Shown piece after piece: positions 8,149 through 15,966 of a stretch of DNA of 64,000 nucleotides. The notes under the pieces are model-generated. The model was not told where the DNA came from. It did not search any database and saw only the letters and a list, made by a program, of their open reading frames with translations. Each line of letters opens with the position of its first letter. Within the stretch, counting starts at the first letter, position 1. Origin of the DNA: JBCBWG01 sp038523925 (lineage in GTDB: Bacteria > Pseudomonadota > Alphaproteobacteria > Rhizobiales > Hyphomicrobiaceae); the NCBI GenBank assembly GCA_038523925.1, contig JBCBIY010000001.1, forward strand, positions 124,001 through 188,000, in the 5' to 3' direction. The translations under genes were made by a program, and so were the position numbers.

Positions 8149-9450
8149 ATGCACTTCGCCCTGATTGCGCCGCCACTGGCCGGCCACATGAACCCCATGC
8201 TTGCGCTCGGTGGCGAACTGATCGCGCGCGGACATCAGGCGACGTACTTTGGCGTTGCCGACACGCGCGACCGGGTTGTGCGCGCAGGTGTCGCGTTCGT
8301 TGCGATGGGCGCGGGAAGCCATCCAGCCGGCGAACTTGAGCAGCGCAGCCGGATGCTCGCCCGCGCCGGCTCGCTCTCGGCATTAAGGGGCGTCATCGAC
8401 ATGATGGCGCGCGATACGAAGATGCTCGTTGCGGGCCTGCCGCAAGCGCTCCACGACGCGCGCGTCGACGGGCTCATCGTCGATCAGCTTGAGCCCGCAG
8501 GCGGCCTTGTTGCGCGTCATCTCGGCCTGCCGTACGCGAGCCTCGCAAGCGCGCTGATGATCAATCGCGATGTGATCGCGCCGCCCTATTTCACGGGTTG
8601 GCAGCCGAAGGACACATCAACTGCGCGGCAGATGATCAAGGGCGCTGAACAGGTCTACGACTGGCTGACCCGGACGCACGGCAACGTCATTGCCGCGGCC
8701 GCGCACGATTGGCGGCTTGGGGATCTCAAAACCTGCCAGGATTGCCTCTCGCCGGACCTCGATCTCATCCAGATCCCGGCCGCCTACGACGTGCCCAGGC
8801 TCGCGCCTGCCCCGCAGCTTGCCTTTGTCGGGCCGATCCGCGCGGCGGGTGACGCGGACGATCAAACCTTGCCAAACGCAAAGCCAGGCGACGGCCGGCC
8901 TCTGGTCTTTGCATCGTTCGGCACGCTCTTCGGCGGTCGGTATCAATCGTTTCTCGCCATTGCAGAGGGCGCCCGAAGGGCTGGGTGCCGCGTGGCGATC
9001 GCGCATGGCGGAAGGTTGACATCAGATGAGGTTCGCCACCTCGAGGCGTCGGGCGCGGACGTCGCTGACTTCGTACCGCAGCGTGCACTGCTGCAGTCAG
9101 CGGCGGCCTGCGTCTCGCATGGCGGCATGAACACCACGATGGATGCGCTTGAAGCCGGTGTCCCGCTTCTCGCGATGGCCATCGGGTTCGACCAGATGGC
9201 GAACGCTGCGCGCATCGAACATCACGGCTGCGGAATGGCGCTGACGCACCGGAAGGCAACGCCAGATCGCGTCGCGCGCGCACTCGATGCGCTGATCAAC
9301 ACCGTTGGTTATGCGGCGCGCGCCAAATCGATGAGCGCGGCGATCAAAGCCTGCGGCGGCCGCAGAGAGGCCGCGAACCGAGTCGTTGAGTTGGTCGAGG
9401 CCGCTACTCAGCCGCGCGTGCAGTCCGGCGCGCCCGCAGCTTCGCCCTAA
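8149..9450 (+). CDS. crtX: GT1-family glycosyltransferase, probable zeaxanthin glucosyltransferase (CrtX-like)
   Basis: A 433-residue GT-B glycosyltransferase of the UGT/MGT (YjiC) family. The N-terminus FALIAPPLAGHMNPMLAL is like CrtX and macrolide transferases, and the donor-binding region near 325-350 contains CVSHGGMNTTMDALEAG and AIGFDQMANA. CrtX adds sugar to the hydroxyl groups of zeaxanthin. The main reason for choosing a carotenoid acceptor is the neighbouring gene, a CrtZ-type beta-carotene hydroxylase on the other strand, whose 3' end overlaps this one by 47 bases. No other carotenoid genes are in the window, so the acceptor is an inference; the GT1 assignment itself is firm. Confidence 0.72.
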   Translation: MHFALIAPPLAGHMNPMLALGGELIARGHQATYFGVADTRDRVVRAGVAFVAMGAGSHPAGELEQRSRMLARAGSLSALRGVIDMMARDTKMLVAGLPQALHDARVDGLIVDQLEPAGGLVARHLGLPYASLASALMINRDVIAPPYFTGWQPKDTSTARQMIKGAEQVYDWLTRTHGNVIAAAAHDWRLGDLKTCQDCLSPDLDLIQIPAAYDVPRLAPAPQLAFVGPIRAAGDADDQTLPNAKPGDGRPLVFASFGTLFGGRYQSFLAIAEGARRAGCRVAIAHGGRLTSDEVRHLEASGADVADFVPQRALLQSAAACVSHGGMNTTMDALEAGVPLLAMAIGFDQMANAARIEHHGCGMALTHRKATPDRVARALDALINTVGYAARAKSMSAAIKACGGRREAANRVVELVEAATQPRVQSGAPAASP

Positions 9451-9892
9451 GCTTCGCGACAGGCGGCGCATAGAGAAAGCCAAACGACACGCCGCCGTCT
9501 GGCGTCTTGGCTGCGTGGTGGAGATGATGCGCCTCGATCAGCCGGGCGAGGTAACCGGACTTGGGCTGCCAGGCGACCGGCAGCCGCTTATGTGTCAGCA
9601 CCTCGTGGACGACGACGTAGAACGCGCCGTAGACGCAAACGCCGATGCCAACCCAGAACACCCAGTGCCAGGCCGGGCCGATCTGGCCGAGCAACAGAAA
9701 CGCGATCGCAAACGCCGCGAACACCAGCGAGAACATGTCGTTCACCTCAAAGGCGTGATCGTGATGCTCGTGATGGCTCTTGTGCCAGGCCCACCCCCAC
9801 GTGTGCATGACATAGCGATGGATGAACCAAGCAAAGGCTTCGGTCGCAACGCAGCTCACGCTGATGATCAGCACGATAGCTATCCAGGACAT
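9404..9892 (-). CDS. crtZ: Beta-carotene hydroxylase (CrtZ type, fatty acid hydroxylase superfamily)
   Basis: A 162-residue membrane di-iron hydroxylase. Four histidine clusters are visible: HRYVMH (about 25-30), HKSHHEHHDH (37-46), HEVLTH (96-101) and HHLHH (121-125), the pattern of CrtZ enzymes that make zeaxanthin from beta-carotene. Hydrophobic stretches at the N-terminus and in the middle fit four membrane passes. The length is normal for CrtZ (about 160-175). It faces the CrtX-like gene and the two coding regions overlap at the 3' ends, an unusual arrangement because crt genes are more often co-directional. A general sterol desaturase relative is possible but the motifs favour CrtZ. Confidence 0.85.
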   Translation of the reverse strand: MSWIAIVLIISVSCVATEAFAWFIHRYVMHTWGWAWHKSHHEHHDHAFEVNDMFSLVFAAFAIAFLLLGQIGPAWHWVFWVGIGVCVYGAFYVVVHEVLTHKRLPVAWQPKSGYLARLIEAHHLHHAAKTPDGGVSFGFLYAPPVAKLRAKLRARRTARAAE

Positions 9893-10152
9893 CTCAACTC
9901 CGAAGCATAACCCGCTGAAGTAGCAATGGGCTCAGTGACCCAACTGTTCCCGGGCGCATGATCTAATTGGTGTCGTCACTACGCACGGGTGCCCCTTCAA
10001 GATTGCTGCAGCCGCCATGTGCATGGCGCTTCGAGGCAAGCTTTTGACGAAAACGCTCAAGACCGCTTCACGCGCAGCACGGCTCCCTGATTGTCGCGGA
10101 CGTATCCGCGGCACGGCACCGAGCCGGTGTCTGGAGGAGCGGGATAAACGCA

Positions 10153-11730
10153 ATGGCCGAGATCAATGGGACTGGCGAAGCTGACGCCGGGGCAGGCGAA
10201 CGCAAGCCCAAGCGGCGCGGCCGCGAAGCCCGCCGCGCCGCGCGCACGTCGCAGAAGATTGCAGCACCCGCATACCTGACGCGCGCCTTTGCACCGGTCT
10301 CGATCCTGACGGACGAGACGCTTTCCGAAATCGAGGTAAACGCCGACGCGTTGCTCTCTGACATTGGCATTGAGTTTCGCGGCCATACGGGTGCGCTCAA
10401 ATTGTTCCGCGAGGCCGGCTGCGACGTCGACGGCGAGCGCGTCCGCTTCCCACAGGGGCTTGCGCAGCAACTCTGCGCAACCGCGCCGGCTGAGTACATC
10501 CAGGCTGCGCGCAACCCGGAGCGGTCGGTTCGCGTCGGCGGCGATGCGACCGTGTTCGCCCCGGTCTACGGCTCGCCGTTCGTGCACGATCTCGATCGCG
10601 GCCGCCGCTACGGCACGATCGACGACTTCGAGAACTTCGTCCGCCTCGCATACCTTTCGCCGTGGATGCACCACTCAGGCGGCACGGTCTGCGAACCGGT
10701 CGATGTCCCGATCAGCGTCCGCCACCTCGATATGGTGCACGCGCACATGCGGCTCTCGGACAAGCCGTTTATGGGCTCCGTCACCGCGCCGCAGAATGCA
10801 GAGGACAGCGTTGCGCTGTGTCGCCTGTTGTTCGGCGGCGGGCGGGCCATCGATGATCTGCCGACCTGCATGACGAGCCTCATCAACGCAAACTCACCGC
10901 TCGTCTGGGACGACACGATGCTCGGCGCGGCGGAGGTTTATGCCCGCGCCAATCAAGCCTGCATCATCACGCCGTTCATTCTGGCCGGCGCCATGAGCCC
11001 GGTCACGGTCGCAGCCACGCTGTCGCAGGTGCTCGCCGAGGTCTTGTCCGGGATCGCCTTCACGCAGCTAGTCCGCCCGGGCGCACCGGTCGTGTTTGGA
11101 ACGTTCGTCTCGACCGTCTCGATGCAGTCCGGCGCGCCAACGTTCGGGACGCCGGAAGCCGCTCAGGCCATCTACGGTGCGGCAGCCCTCGCCCGCAGGC
11201 TTGGCCTCCCGTTCCGCTCCGGCGGCAGCCTCACAGCCTCAAAGCGCGCCGATGCGCAAGCGGCTTATGAGAGCGCGAACACGCTGTCGCCGGGTGTGAT
11301 GGCGGGTGTGAACTTCATGCTGCATGCGGCCGGTTGGATGGAGGGCGGGCTTGCCTCGTCGTACGAAAAGTTCGTGATGGATTGCGATCAGCTCGGCGCG
11401 ATGCAGAAGTTCGCAGCCCCTGTTGGGACGACCGCAAACGATCTCGGCCGCGCGGCCTTCGACGAAGTCGGCCCGGGCGGGCATTTCCTTGGGTGTGCGC
11501 ACACGCAGGCCAACTACGAAACAGCATTTCACCGCTTCGACCTCCACGATAGCAACTCGGTCGAGCAGTGGGAGGCTGAAGGCTCAAAAGATATGGCGGA
11601 GCGGGCCAACGCGCGTTGGAAGGCCATGCTTGCTGAATATGAAGCCCCGCCGCTGGACCCTGCAACAGCCGAAGCACTGGACGACTTTGTTACGCAGCGG
11701 AAGGCTGTGACGCCGGAGGCTGGCGCGTGA
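10153..11730 (+). CDS. Trimethylamine methyltransferase (MttB) family protein, non-pyrrolysine
   Basis: A 525-residue TIM-barrel protein of the MttB superfamily, whose members transfer methyl groups from quaternary or tertiary amines to a corrinoid protein. Family segments include SDIGIEFRGHTGALKLFREAG near the N-terminus (seen as a continuous conserved block), DDFENFVRLAYL and CVPFRSGG-like LPFRSGGSLTASK. The reading frame has no internal TAG and ends in TGA, so it is not the pyrrolysine-containing type but the glycine-betaine-methyltransferase-like type. No corrinoid protein, MtbC-like or reactivase gene is beside it. The first 35 residues are basic and low-complexity. The 260-base spacer before it has a CGCGGA-CGTA-TCCGCG inverted repeat (10095-10110). 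Confidence 0.82.
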   Translation: MAEINGTGEADAGAGERKPKRRGREARRAARTSQKIAAPAYLTRAFAPVSILTDETLSEIEVNADALLSDIGIEFRGHTGALKLFREAGCDVDGERVRFPQGLAQQLCATAPAEYIQAARNPERSVRVGGDATVFAPVYGSPFVHDLDRGRRYGTIDDFENFVRLAYLSPWMHHSGGTVCEPVDVPISVRHLDMVHAHMRLSDKPFMGSVTAPQNAEDSVALCRLLFGGGRAIDDLPTCMTSLINANSPLVWDDTMLGAAEVYARANQACIITPFILAGAMSPVTVAATLSQVLAEVLSGIAFTQLVRPGAPVVFGTFVSTVSMQSGAPTFGTPEAAQAIYGAAALARRLGLPFRSGGSLTASKRADAQAAYESANTLSPGVMAGVNFMLHAAGWMEGGLASSYEKFVMDCDQLGAMQKFAAPVGTTANDLGRAAFDEVGPGGHFLGCAHTQANYETAFHRFDLHDSNSVEQWEAEGSKDMAERANARWKAMLAEYEAPPLDPATAEALDDFVTQRKAVTPEAGA

Positions 11731-12185
11731 GTGGCGCGGCGCTCGCACCGCAGGATTGGCCCGGGCCGTTCGAGGTGTCAGGCGGCTGCGGGTGCGGAGG
11801 CGTTCGGTTCCGCGTCCATGGCAAGCTCAGACCGCCAATCGCGTGCCACTGTGGCCAGTGTCAGCGGGCAAGCGGCCACTTTGTCGTCGCCACGCAAGCG
11901 CTGGCGACGGATGCGACGATCACCGGGGCAGATGCCATCACATGGTACCGGTCATCGGACATCGCTGACCGCGGCTTCTGCGCGAGGTGTGGCTCACAGC
12001 TCTTCTACCGGCCGCATGACCGCAAACGACTGTCGATCATGATGGGTGTGCTTGACCGCCCGCATCCGCCAGAGCTGAGGCTTGCCGCCCACATCTTCAC
12101 CGGCGACCGTGCGACGTACTACGACATCGCAGATGGCTGTCCGCAGTTTGCCACGTGGCAGGACGGCGACGCGCGCGCCGGCTGA
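11727..12185 (+). CDS. GFA family protein (CENP-V/glutathione-dependent formaldehyde-activating fold)
   Basis: A 152-residue zinc protein of the GFA family. Cysteines C21, C23, C40, C42, C45, C85 and C88 (GGCGCGG, CHCGQCQRASG, GFCARCGSQ) match the two zinc-binding sets of the fold. The GTG start overlaps the stop of the preceding methyltransferase gene (GTGA), so the two are translationally coupled. Gfa itself was proposed to speed formation of S-hydroxymethylglutathione from formaldehyde, which would fit beside a demethylating methyltransferase, but most GFA members have no proven activity and this link is inference. Confidence 0.83.
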   Translation: MSGAALAPQDWPGPFEVSGGCGCGGVRFRVHGKLRPPIACHCGQCQRASGHFVVATQALATDATITGADAITWYRSSDIADRGFCARCGSQLFYRPHDRKRLSIMMGVLDRPHPPELRLAAHIFTGDRATYYDIADGCPQFATWQDGDARAG

Positions 12186-12187
12186 GC

Positions 12188-13000
12188 TTATCCGCGCGCC
12201 GTCGTCAGCTTCCGGCGGCCCTTGAGCGCTTCGGCAACGCTGAGCAGTACGAAGCGTGGCGCCATGATAAGATACCGGCGCCAAAGCCTGCGCGGCTCCG
12301 ACATCAGCCGGTGCAACCATTCGAGCCCGTTTCGCTGCATCCAAACCGGAGCGCGCTTGACGTTGCCGCTGTGGAAGTCAAAGGCGGCGCCGACGCCGAT
12401 CAGCGTCATCCCCGGCAGGCGCGCGCTCATCTCGTGCATCCAGCGTTCCTGCTTGGGACACCCGAGACTGACCCAGACGATGTCGGCGCGGGACGCGCGA
12501 ATGTGATCGAGTGCGGCCTCGGTTTCTTCAGCCGACAATGGGCGGAAAGGTGGCGCGTAGCTGCCGCAGATGTTGAGCCCCGGATAGTAGGTCGCGAGCT
12601 TCTCGGATAGTGACGCGCCGGTGGCTTCCGTGCCGCCGTAAAAGTAGTGCCGCCAGCCGCTGGCTTCTGAGGCCTTGCAGATCTCAAGCATGAGGTCCGG
12701 ACCGCAGACGCGGCGGATCTCGGTGTTGCCCCGTAGGCGGCTCACCCAGACAAGCGGCGTCCCGTCGGGCGTCACCATGTCGGCGTCTGCGAGAGCGGCC
12801 ATGTGGTCCGGGTCGTCGTGACCGCGCATGACGGAGTGCACATCGCTAACGCAGACGTAGCGGGCTTCCTTGCGCGCAATCCAGCCACCGATCCGTTCGA
12901 TCGCCGTCGTCATATCGACGACGCTAACCGGCACGCCAAGAATGTTGATGCGTTGGTCTGCGGCGGGTTTTTGGGTGTCGGCTGTCATTCGCGTACTCAT
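12188..13000 (-). CDS. WecG/TagA/CpsF family glycosyltransferase (GT26)
   Basis: A 270-residue GT26 enzyme, peripheral to the inner membrane, that adds a sugar to an undecaprenyl-PP-linked acceptor early in polysaccharide assembly. Conserved features are VTPDGTPLVW, FYGGTEA, VWVSLGCPKQERWMHE (about 178-193) and GVGAAFDFHSG followed by EWLHRLMSEPRRLWRRY. WecG makes the second step of enterobacterial common antigen, TagA acts in teichoic acid, and HfsJ of Caulobacter acts in holdfast synthesis. It is transcribed away from the flippase gene; the 261-base space between them holds a CtrA-type site. The C-terminal basic helix is typical for membrane association. Confidence 0.88.
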   Translation of the reverse strand: MSTRMTADTQKPAADQRINILGVPVSVVDMTTAIERIGGWIARKEARYVCVSDVHSVMRGHDDPDHMAALADADMVTPDGTPLVWVSRLRGNTEIRRVCGPDLMLEICKASEASGWRHYFYGGTEATGASLSEKLATYYPGLNICGSYAPPFRPLSAEETEAALDHIRASRADIVWVSLGCPKQERWMHEMSARLPGMTLIGVGAAFDFHSGNVKRAPVWMQRNGLEWLHRLMSEPRRLWRRYLIMAPRFVLLSVAEALKGRRKLTTARG

Positions 13001-13180
13001 TCACTCGAAACACCGAAAGCGCTGGCGTTGCCGGGCGCAGCGGTCGATAGAGGCCTCGACCGCTTGCATGATGTTTGCAGGCGGACCTGCACGACTTGGG
13101 CCAGCCACTTGCGCCGCGAAGAGACGGTTTCCGGAACCGGCCGCCGCCGATCACGGAGCTTTGCTCCGACGGCTGGAAAT

Positions 13181-13196
13181 TTAACGTTCTGTTAAC
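13181..13196. promoter_or_regulatory. CtrA-type binding site, TTAA-N7-TTAAC
   Basis: The sequence TTAACGTTCTGTTAAC fits the full CtrA consensus TTAA-N7-TTAAC with no mismatch and is also an inverted repeat with arms TTAAC and GTTAA. It lies in the divergent space between the GT26 gene and the flippase gene, 66 bases before the flippase ATG and 181 bases before the GT26 start. CtrA is the cell-cycle master regulator of alphaproteobacteria and often controls surface structures. Binding is not shown by sequence; a chance match is possible but unlikely in such GC-rich DNA. Confidence 0.5.
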
Positions 13197-13261
13197 CGGC
13201 GCGGCCGGTTAGCGTCAACGGCTGAGACTGGCCGGCAGGTAGACGAGGCAGCCCTCCGGGC

Positions 13262-14605
13262 ATGGTGATGACGCGCAGCGCAACACGTCCAATCCTTCCT
13301 GCGCGTTGGCGGCAGGGCGCACCGGTTGGCTGGGCGCTGGTTGACCAGGCCTTCGCAAGCGGCGCGAATTTTCTGACGATGCTGATTGTCGCGCGCGCGC
13401 TGGGTGCCGAAGAGTTCGGCCGCTTCGTTCTTGCCTGGTTTGCGCTGTACTTCCTGCAGAACGTGCAGATTGCGCTGATCACCGCGCCGATGAAAACCAT
13501 GGCGGTGCGCTGGCCGGGTCGCCGACGCGCGCCCTATCTGGGAGCGGCCTGGACGCAGCAGATGGCGCTCTCGGTTGCCGGCGCAGGTCTGGCCGCATCT
13601 GTCGCGCTCGCCTCAGCCATCGTGAAGCCGGACTGGCGGCTTGACGAACTTGCGCTGCCGCTGGCGCTTCTCGTGGCCGCAGGACAGGTGCCCGAGTTCT
13701 TCCGCATGGCCGGCTACGTCCAGGACCGCATTGCGCTCAGCACCGCCATCAGCGCGCTTCGATACCTCACGCAAATCGCGCTGCTGATTGTCCTCACCGT
13801 CTGGTTCACCGATGCAGCATCCGTCGCCACCGCGCTTTGGGCGATGTCGGCTGCCACGGCGCTGCCCTCGCTGATCGGCATCGCGGCTTACCGGCTGCCA
13901 ATCCCGTCGGTGAGGCTGATCAAGCGCGTGGCGTGGCGTCACTGGGTGTTCGCGCGGTGGCTGGTCGCCTCGATGGCGCTGATCATTGGCCGCGAAAACT
14001 TCGTAAGCGTTGCGGTCGGCAGTTGGCTCGGGCTTGCCGAGGTCGGCATCCTGCGGGCGGCCGAACAACTCGTCATGCTCGTCAACGTGCCGCTGCAGGG
14101 GCTCGGCAACCTCATCACCGTGCGCGCGAGCCGTGCCTACGAAGCCGGCGGCACCGCGGGTCTGAAAGGCTTCCTGAAGCTGATCGCGCTCTACCTGATG
14201 GTGCCGCTTGCCGGCCTGCTCGCGGTGATCGGCCTCCTCGGCGACCCGATCCTGTCGCTTGTCTACGGCGCGGACTACGCGGGGCATGGCGCGGTGGTTG
14301 CCCTCTATGCCGTCGCGATGATCACGCATCTCGTAAAGGCACTTTGCGTCTACGCAGCCTGGGCGATGCAGCGCACGCGTATCGAGTTTTGGGCGACCAT
14401 CTTCGGCGTTGCGGTCTCGGCCGTGCTCGCAATTCCGCTCATCGCAACCTTTGGGATCGCAGGCGCGGTCCTCGCCGAGATCGTGTTCGTTTCGCTCGCG
14501 GTGCTTGGCTTCCTGCCGATCTGGGCAGCGCTCGGATCCGGCGCAAACGGTGAGCGGCCGTCGCCCGGCATGCCAGGCGAACAGGACCGTGGAGGTGTCG
14601 CATGA
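13262..14605 (+). CDS. Polysaccharide flippase (Wzx/MOP superfamily)
   Basis: A 447-residue membrane protein of the oligosaccharide flippase family. It begins with the typical segment GWALVDQAFASGANFLTML (about 22-40) and ARALGAEEFGRFVLA, a signature of Wzx/RfbX-type proteins, then 11-12 further hydrophobic stretches. It is expected to move lipid-linked repeat units across the inner membrane. The gene is the first of the plus-strand polysaccharide run; its stop overlaps the next start (ATGA), so flippase and polymerase are coupled. The last 25 residues are hydrophilic. HfsF of the holdfast pathway is one known relative in this role. Confidence 0.85.
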   Translation: MVMTRSATRPILPARWRQGAPVGWALVDQAFASGANFLTMLIVARALGAEEFGRFVLAWFALYFLQNVQIALITAPMKTMAVRWPGRRRAPYLGAAWTQQMALSVAGAGLAASVALASAIVKPDWRLDELALPLALLVAAGQVPEFFRMAGYVQDRIALSTAISALRYLTQIALLIVLTVWFTDAASVATALWAMSAATALPSLIGIAAYRLPIPSVRLIKRVAWRHWVFARWLVASMALIIGRENFVSVAVGSWLGLAEVGILRAAEQLVMLVNVPLQGLGNLITVRASRAYEAGGTAGLKGFLKLIALYLMVPLAGLLAVIGLLGDPILSLVYGADYAGHGAVVALYAVAMITHLVKALCVYAAWAMQRTRIEFWATIFGVAVSAVLAIPLIATFGIAGAVLAEIVFVSLAVLGFLPIWAALGSGANGERPSPGMPGEQDRGGVA

Positions 14606-15966
14606 CGTCGTCTCGGCTGGTGCAGTGGCGCGCTCGCGCGATGCTTTTGATGGTCGCGTGTTACCTGCTGTTTGACGCAGGCTTTATGTTGGTGCGCATC
14701 CCGCCGACAGGCGGTCTTGGCCTGCCGCTCTCCGAGACGGTCATCCTGCTGTTTGCAGCGACGTTCCTCCTCGACGTCCGCCATGCGCCGCGCTTCTTGC
14801 AGGTCGCCCCCGTCACGCCGCTGCTCATCATTCTCCTGCTCGGGATCGTCCGCCTGGCGCTCGGCATTCAGGAGCACGGCATCTGGGCGGCGCGCGATGC
14901 ATCGCACATGCTGACGATGCTCTATATCTGGATCGGGTTTGTTGTTGCCTCTGCGCCGGGCTTTCTCGATCTCTTCACGCGTGCACTGCGTGCAATGGCG
15001 CTCGCCGGGCTCGTCTACGCGCTCGGCTATCCCATACGCGACACGTTGAGCGGCCTGTCGCCGACGATTACAGCACCCGCCGGCTACACCATGCCGCTGA
15101 TGTTCAACTACGTATCGGGCTCAATCTGGTCGATGACAGCAGGCGTCAATCTGCTGCTCGCGCGGCGGCCCGTCTTCGGTTTGCCCGCAACCGTCGTAGC
15201 CGGTGGACTGATCCTCTACTGCATCGTGATCTACCAGATGCGCTCGAGTTATCTTCAGTTCGCAGCGATCCTATGCCTGCTCATCGCCTTTCGCCCGCAA
15301 GCCGTCGGCCGGCTCAGCATTGGCGGCATCATCGGCATCTTCGTGCTGATGCTGGTCCTCGTCAGCGGCGTCGAGATTACCGGCCGCCTCGGCGAGAAGT
15401 TCTCGCTGGAGTTTTTGTCTAAGCACCTGCTCTCGATTGTCGGGATCGGCGCCGGTGGCGAGGACATCGTCGCAGGTGCCGCGAGCGGGTTCACGCAACG
15501 GCTCGGGTGGTGGACGAAGATCTTCAACGATCTGACAAGTGATCCGGTACGGCTCTTGTTTGGCCTGGGCTACGGGATTCCGTTGACTGACTTCGTCAAC
15601 AACGAAGGCGCGCTCGTCCGCGAGCCGCACAACTCGACAATCTCGTTTACGGCGCGGCTCGGTCTCGTCGGCCTCATCGCATTCGTCTGGCTGCAAGCGG
15701 TCTTGCTCGTGCGATGGCTCAAGCTCTACCGGTTTGTCCGGCGCCAGGGCGACTTCGACTTCCAGGTCGCGATGCTGACGGTGATGGCGCTGGCCGCGTC
15801 GATCTGGATGTTCTCGATCGGCGAAGACGCGTTCGAGAAGCCGTTCAACTCAGTGCCGTACTACTTCTTCTTCGGTGTGATGCTACGGGCCTATGCGATG
15901 GCGATGGAGACGGCGAGCGACCCAGCAGGGCGGGCGGCGCCAGAGAGCCGCACCGTGCCGGCATGA
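14602..15966 (+). CDS. O-antigen ligase/polymerase-like membrane protein (Wzy-like)
   Basis: A 454-residue protein with ten or more hydrophobic segments and a large periplasmic loop at about 265-340 that includes GLGYGIPLTDFVNNEG and EPHNSTISFTARLGLVG; the H-N-S/T sequence before a membrane helix is characteristic of the WaaL/Wzy/RfaL family active region. It probably polymerises or transfers lipid-linked oligosaccharides on the periplasmic face. It overlaps the flippase gene and the following beta-helix gene by four bases each (ATGA), so all three should be made together. Whether it is a polymerase or a ligase cannot be settled from sequence. Confidence 0.8.
   Translation: MTSSRLVQWRARAMLLMVACYLLFDAGFMLVRIPPTGGLGLPLSETVILLFAATFLLDVRHAPRFLQVAPVTPLLIILLLGIVRLALGIQEHGIWAARDASHMLTMLYIWIGFVVASAPGFLDLFTRALRAMALAGLVYALGYPIRDTLSGLSPTITAPAGYTMPLMFNYVSGSIWSMTAGVNLLLARRPVFGLPATVVAGGLILYCIVIYQMRSSYLQFAAILCLLIAFRPQAVGRLSIGGIIGIFVLMLVLVSGVEITGRLGEKFSLEFLSKHLLSIVGIGAGGEDIVAGAASGFTQRLGWWTKIFNDLTSDPVRLLFGLGYGIPLTDFVNNEGALVREPHNSTISFTARLGLVGLIAFVWLQAVLLVRWLKLYRFVRRQGDFDFQVAMLTVMALAASIWMFSIGEDAFEKPFNSVPYYFFFGVMLRAYAMAMETASDPAGRAAPESRTVPA

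Noticed and set aside
9932..10153. Small minus-strand ORF between crtZ and the MttB-like gene
   Set aside because: Arg/Ser-rich, no ribosome-binding site, no family; more likely untranslated spacer.
10153..11730. Pyrrolysine-type MttB
   Set aside because: No in-frame TAG; the frame runs straight to TGA.
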